Assembly (NCBI GenBank): GCA_035628055.1
Contig: DASPKO010000066.1
Coordinates: 1-6,081 of the forward strand
DNA: 6,081 bases
Origin: DASPKO01 sp035628055
GTDB taxonomy: Bacteria; Planctomycetota; Phycisphaerae; Phycisphaerales; UBA1924
Direction of reading: 5' to 3'
The notes below the pieces were generated by a model. It saw only the letters and a list, made by a program, of their open reading frames with translations. It searched no databases and was not told where the DNA came from. A program made the position numbers and the translations under genes. Below are positions 5,678 to 6,081 of the stretch, piece after piece; the first letter of the stretch is position 1, and each line of letters starts with the position of its first letter.

Positions 5678-6059
5678 TGGCACTGGTCAACCCAGCATGT
5701 TGTCGACGTCGATGTCCCCGTGCCCGTGCAGGAGCAGTTGTTCGGCGTGGGCCGTTCTCCCGGAGGATTCACCGCGGCATATACACAGGGGTAGAGCACA
5801 TTCACACCGCAGTTCACCGCATTTCCGGTCACGACCAGACAGGAGCTGGTAAGGTTATAAACGCAGACCTGGACGGAGGTCATCACCCCCTGTCCATCAC
5901 ACTGGACGCACTGCCGACGCATGTTGGCGTCGGATTGATTGGATCGATGGTGCAGCCGTTCACATTCCCGTCGGGCAGGTACGTCGTTCCGGCTGGACAT
6001 CCATTCGGGAACGTGACGCACTTCGAATACGAGAGGCTGTAGTTCGGCGGAGGATCCAT
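5674..6059 (-). pseudogene. Cys-rich small protein with a frameshift, possibly running past the window edge
   Basis: From ATG 6059, preceded by a GGGGGA motif 6 bases upstream, the frame reads MDPPPNYSLSYSKCVTF, NGCPAGTTYLPDG, NGCTIDPINPTPTC, then loses sense and ends at TGA after VMDRG. From about 5925 the -1 frame takes over with RRQCVQCDGQGVMTSVQVC and continues through a Cys, Thr and Ser-rich region (NCSCTGTGTSTSTTC) to TGA at 5674-5676. One base missing near 5915-5925 would explain both parts. The whole would be about 128 residues with some 14 cysteines, suggesting a disulphide-bonded or metal-binding protein. No signal peptide is visible, and the frame stays open to the window end, so the true start may lie outside. 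It is not a family I recognise. Its stop overlaps the start of the next gene as GTGA, a sign of one operon. Confidence 0.5.
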
Positions 6060-6081
6060 GAGCTTTCCCCCTTCGCCCCCC

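Noticed and set aside
1..6081. CRISPR arrays, insertion sequences, integrases or attachment sites next to the tRNA
   Set aside because: No spaced direct repeats, transposase motifs or repeated tRNA 3' end were found.

Overview
This is a high-GC bacterial window with two different halves. The style suggests a Planctomycetota/Phycisphaerae-like genome: DUF1573-type exported proteins, LolA-like secreted proteins, weak Shine-Dalgarno signals and a tRNA without an encoded CCA. This taxonomic guess is inference only, because no phylogenetic marker is present.

Positions 1-1665 hold housekeeping and envelope genes. The 3' end of a phosphomannomutase/phosphoglucomutase gene (+) converges on a small coiled-coil lipoprotein gene (-), with a strong hairpin terminator between them. 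The lipoprotein gene has a potentially structured leader. Upstream lies a glycine-zipper protein with a Cys-rich tail (-), with its own 15-bp terminator.

Positions 1666-3584 are a divergently transcribed motA-motB pair (+), the flagellar stator. All transmembrane segments are visible, as are the two functional prolines of MotA and the ion-carrying Asp of MotB. MotB has a His/Gly-rich N-terminus and lacks the usual Thr-Asp after the conserved Gly-His of its OmpA-like domain. No other flagellar gene is in the window.

Positions 3585-6081 are on the minus strand and read, in transcription order, as: a Cys-rich small protein, a LolA-like secreted protein, a DUF1573-type secreted protein, then a CAT-anticodon tRNA. 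Each of the three protein genes is broken as sequenced. I see three -1 frameshifts, one in-frame TGA and one in-frame TAG. Coding-like sequence resumes after each lesion, in the expected family pattern. The genes would have overlapped (4 bp and about 68 bp), and the last one ends inside the tRNA, so this looks like a former operon that is decaying, or one with assembly errors. I do not see a convincing new defence or mobile system; the decayed secreted-protein operon and the divergent MotB are the main points of interest.
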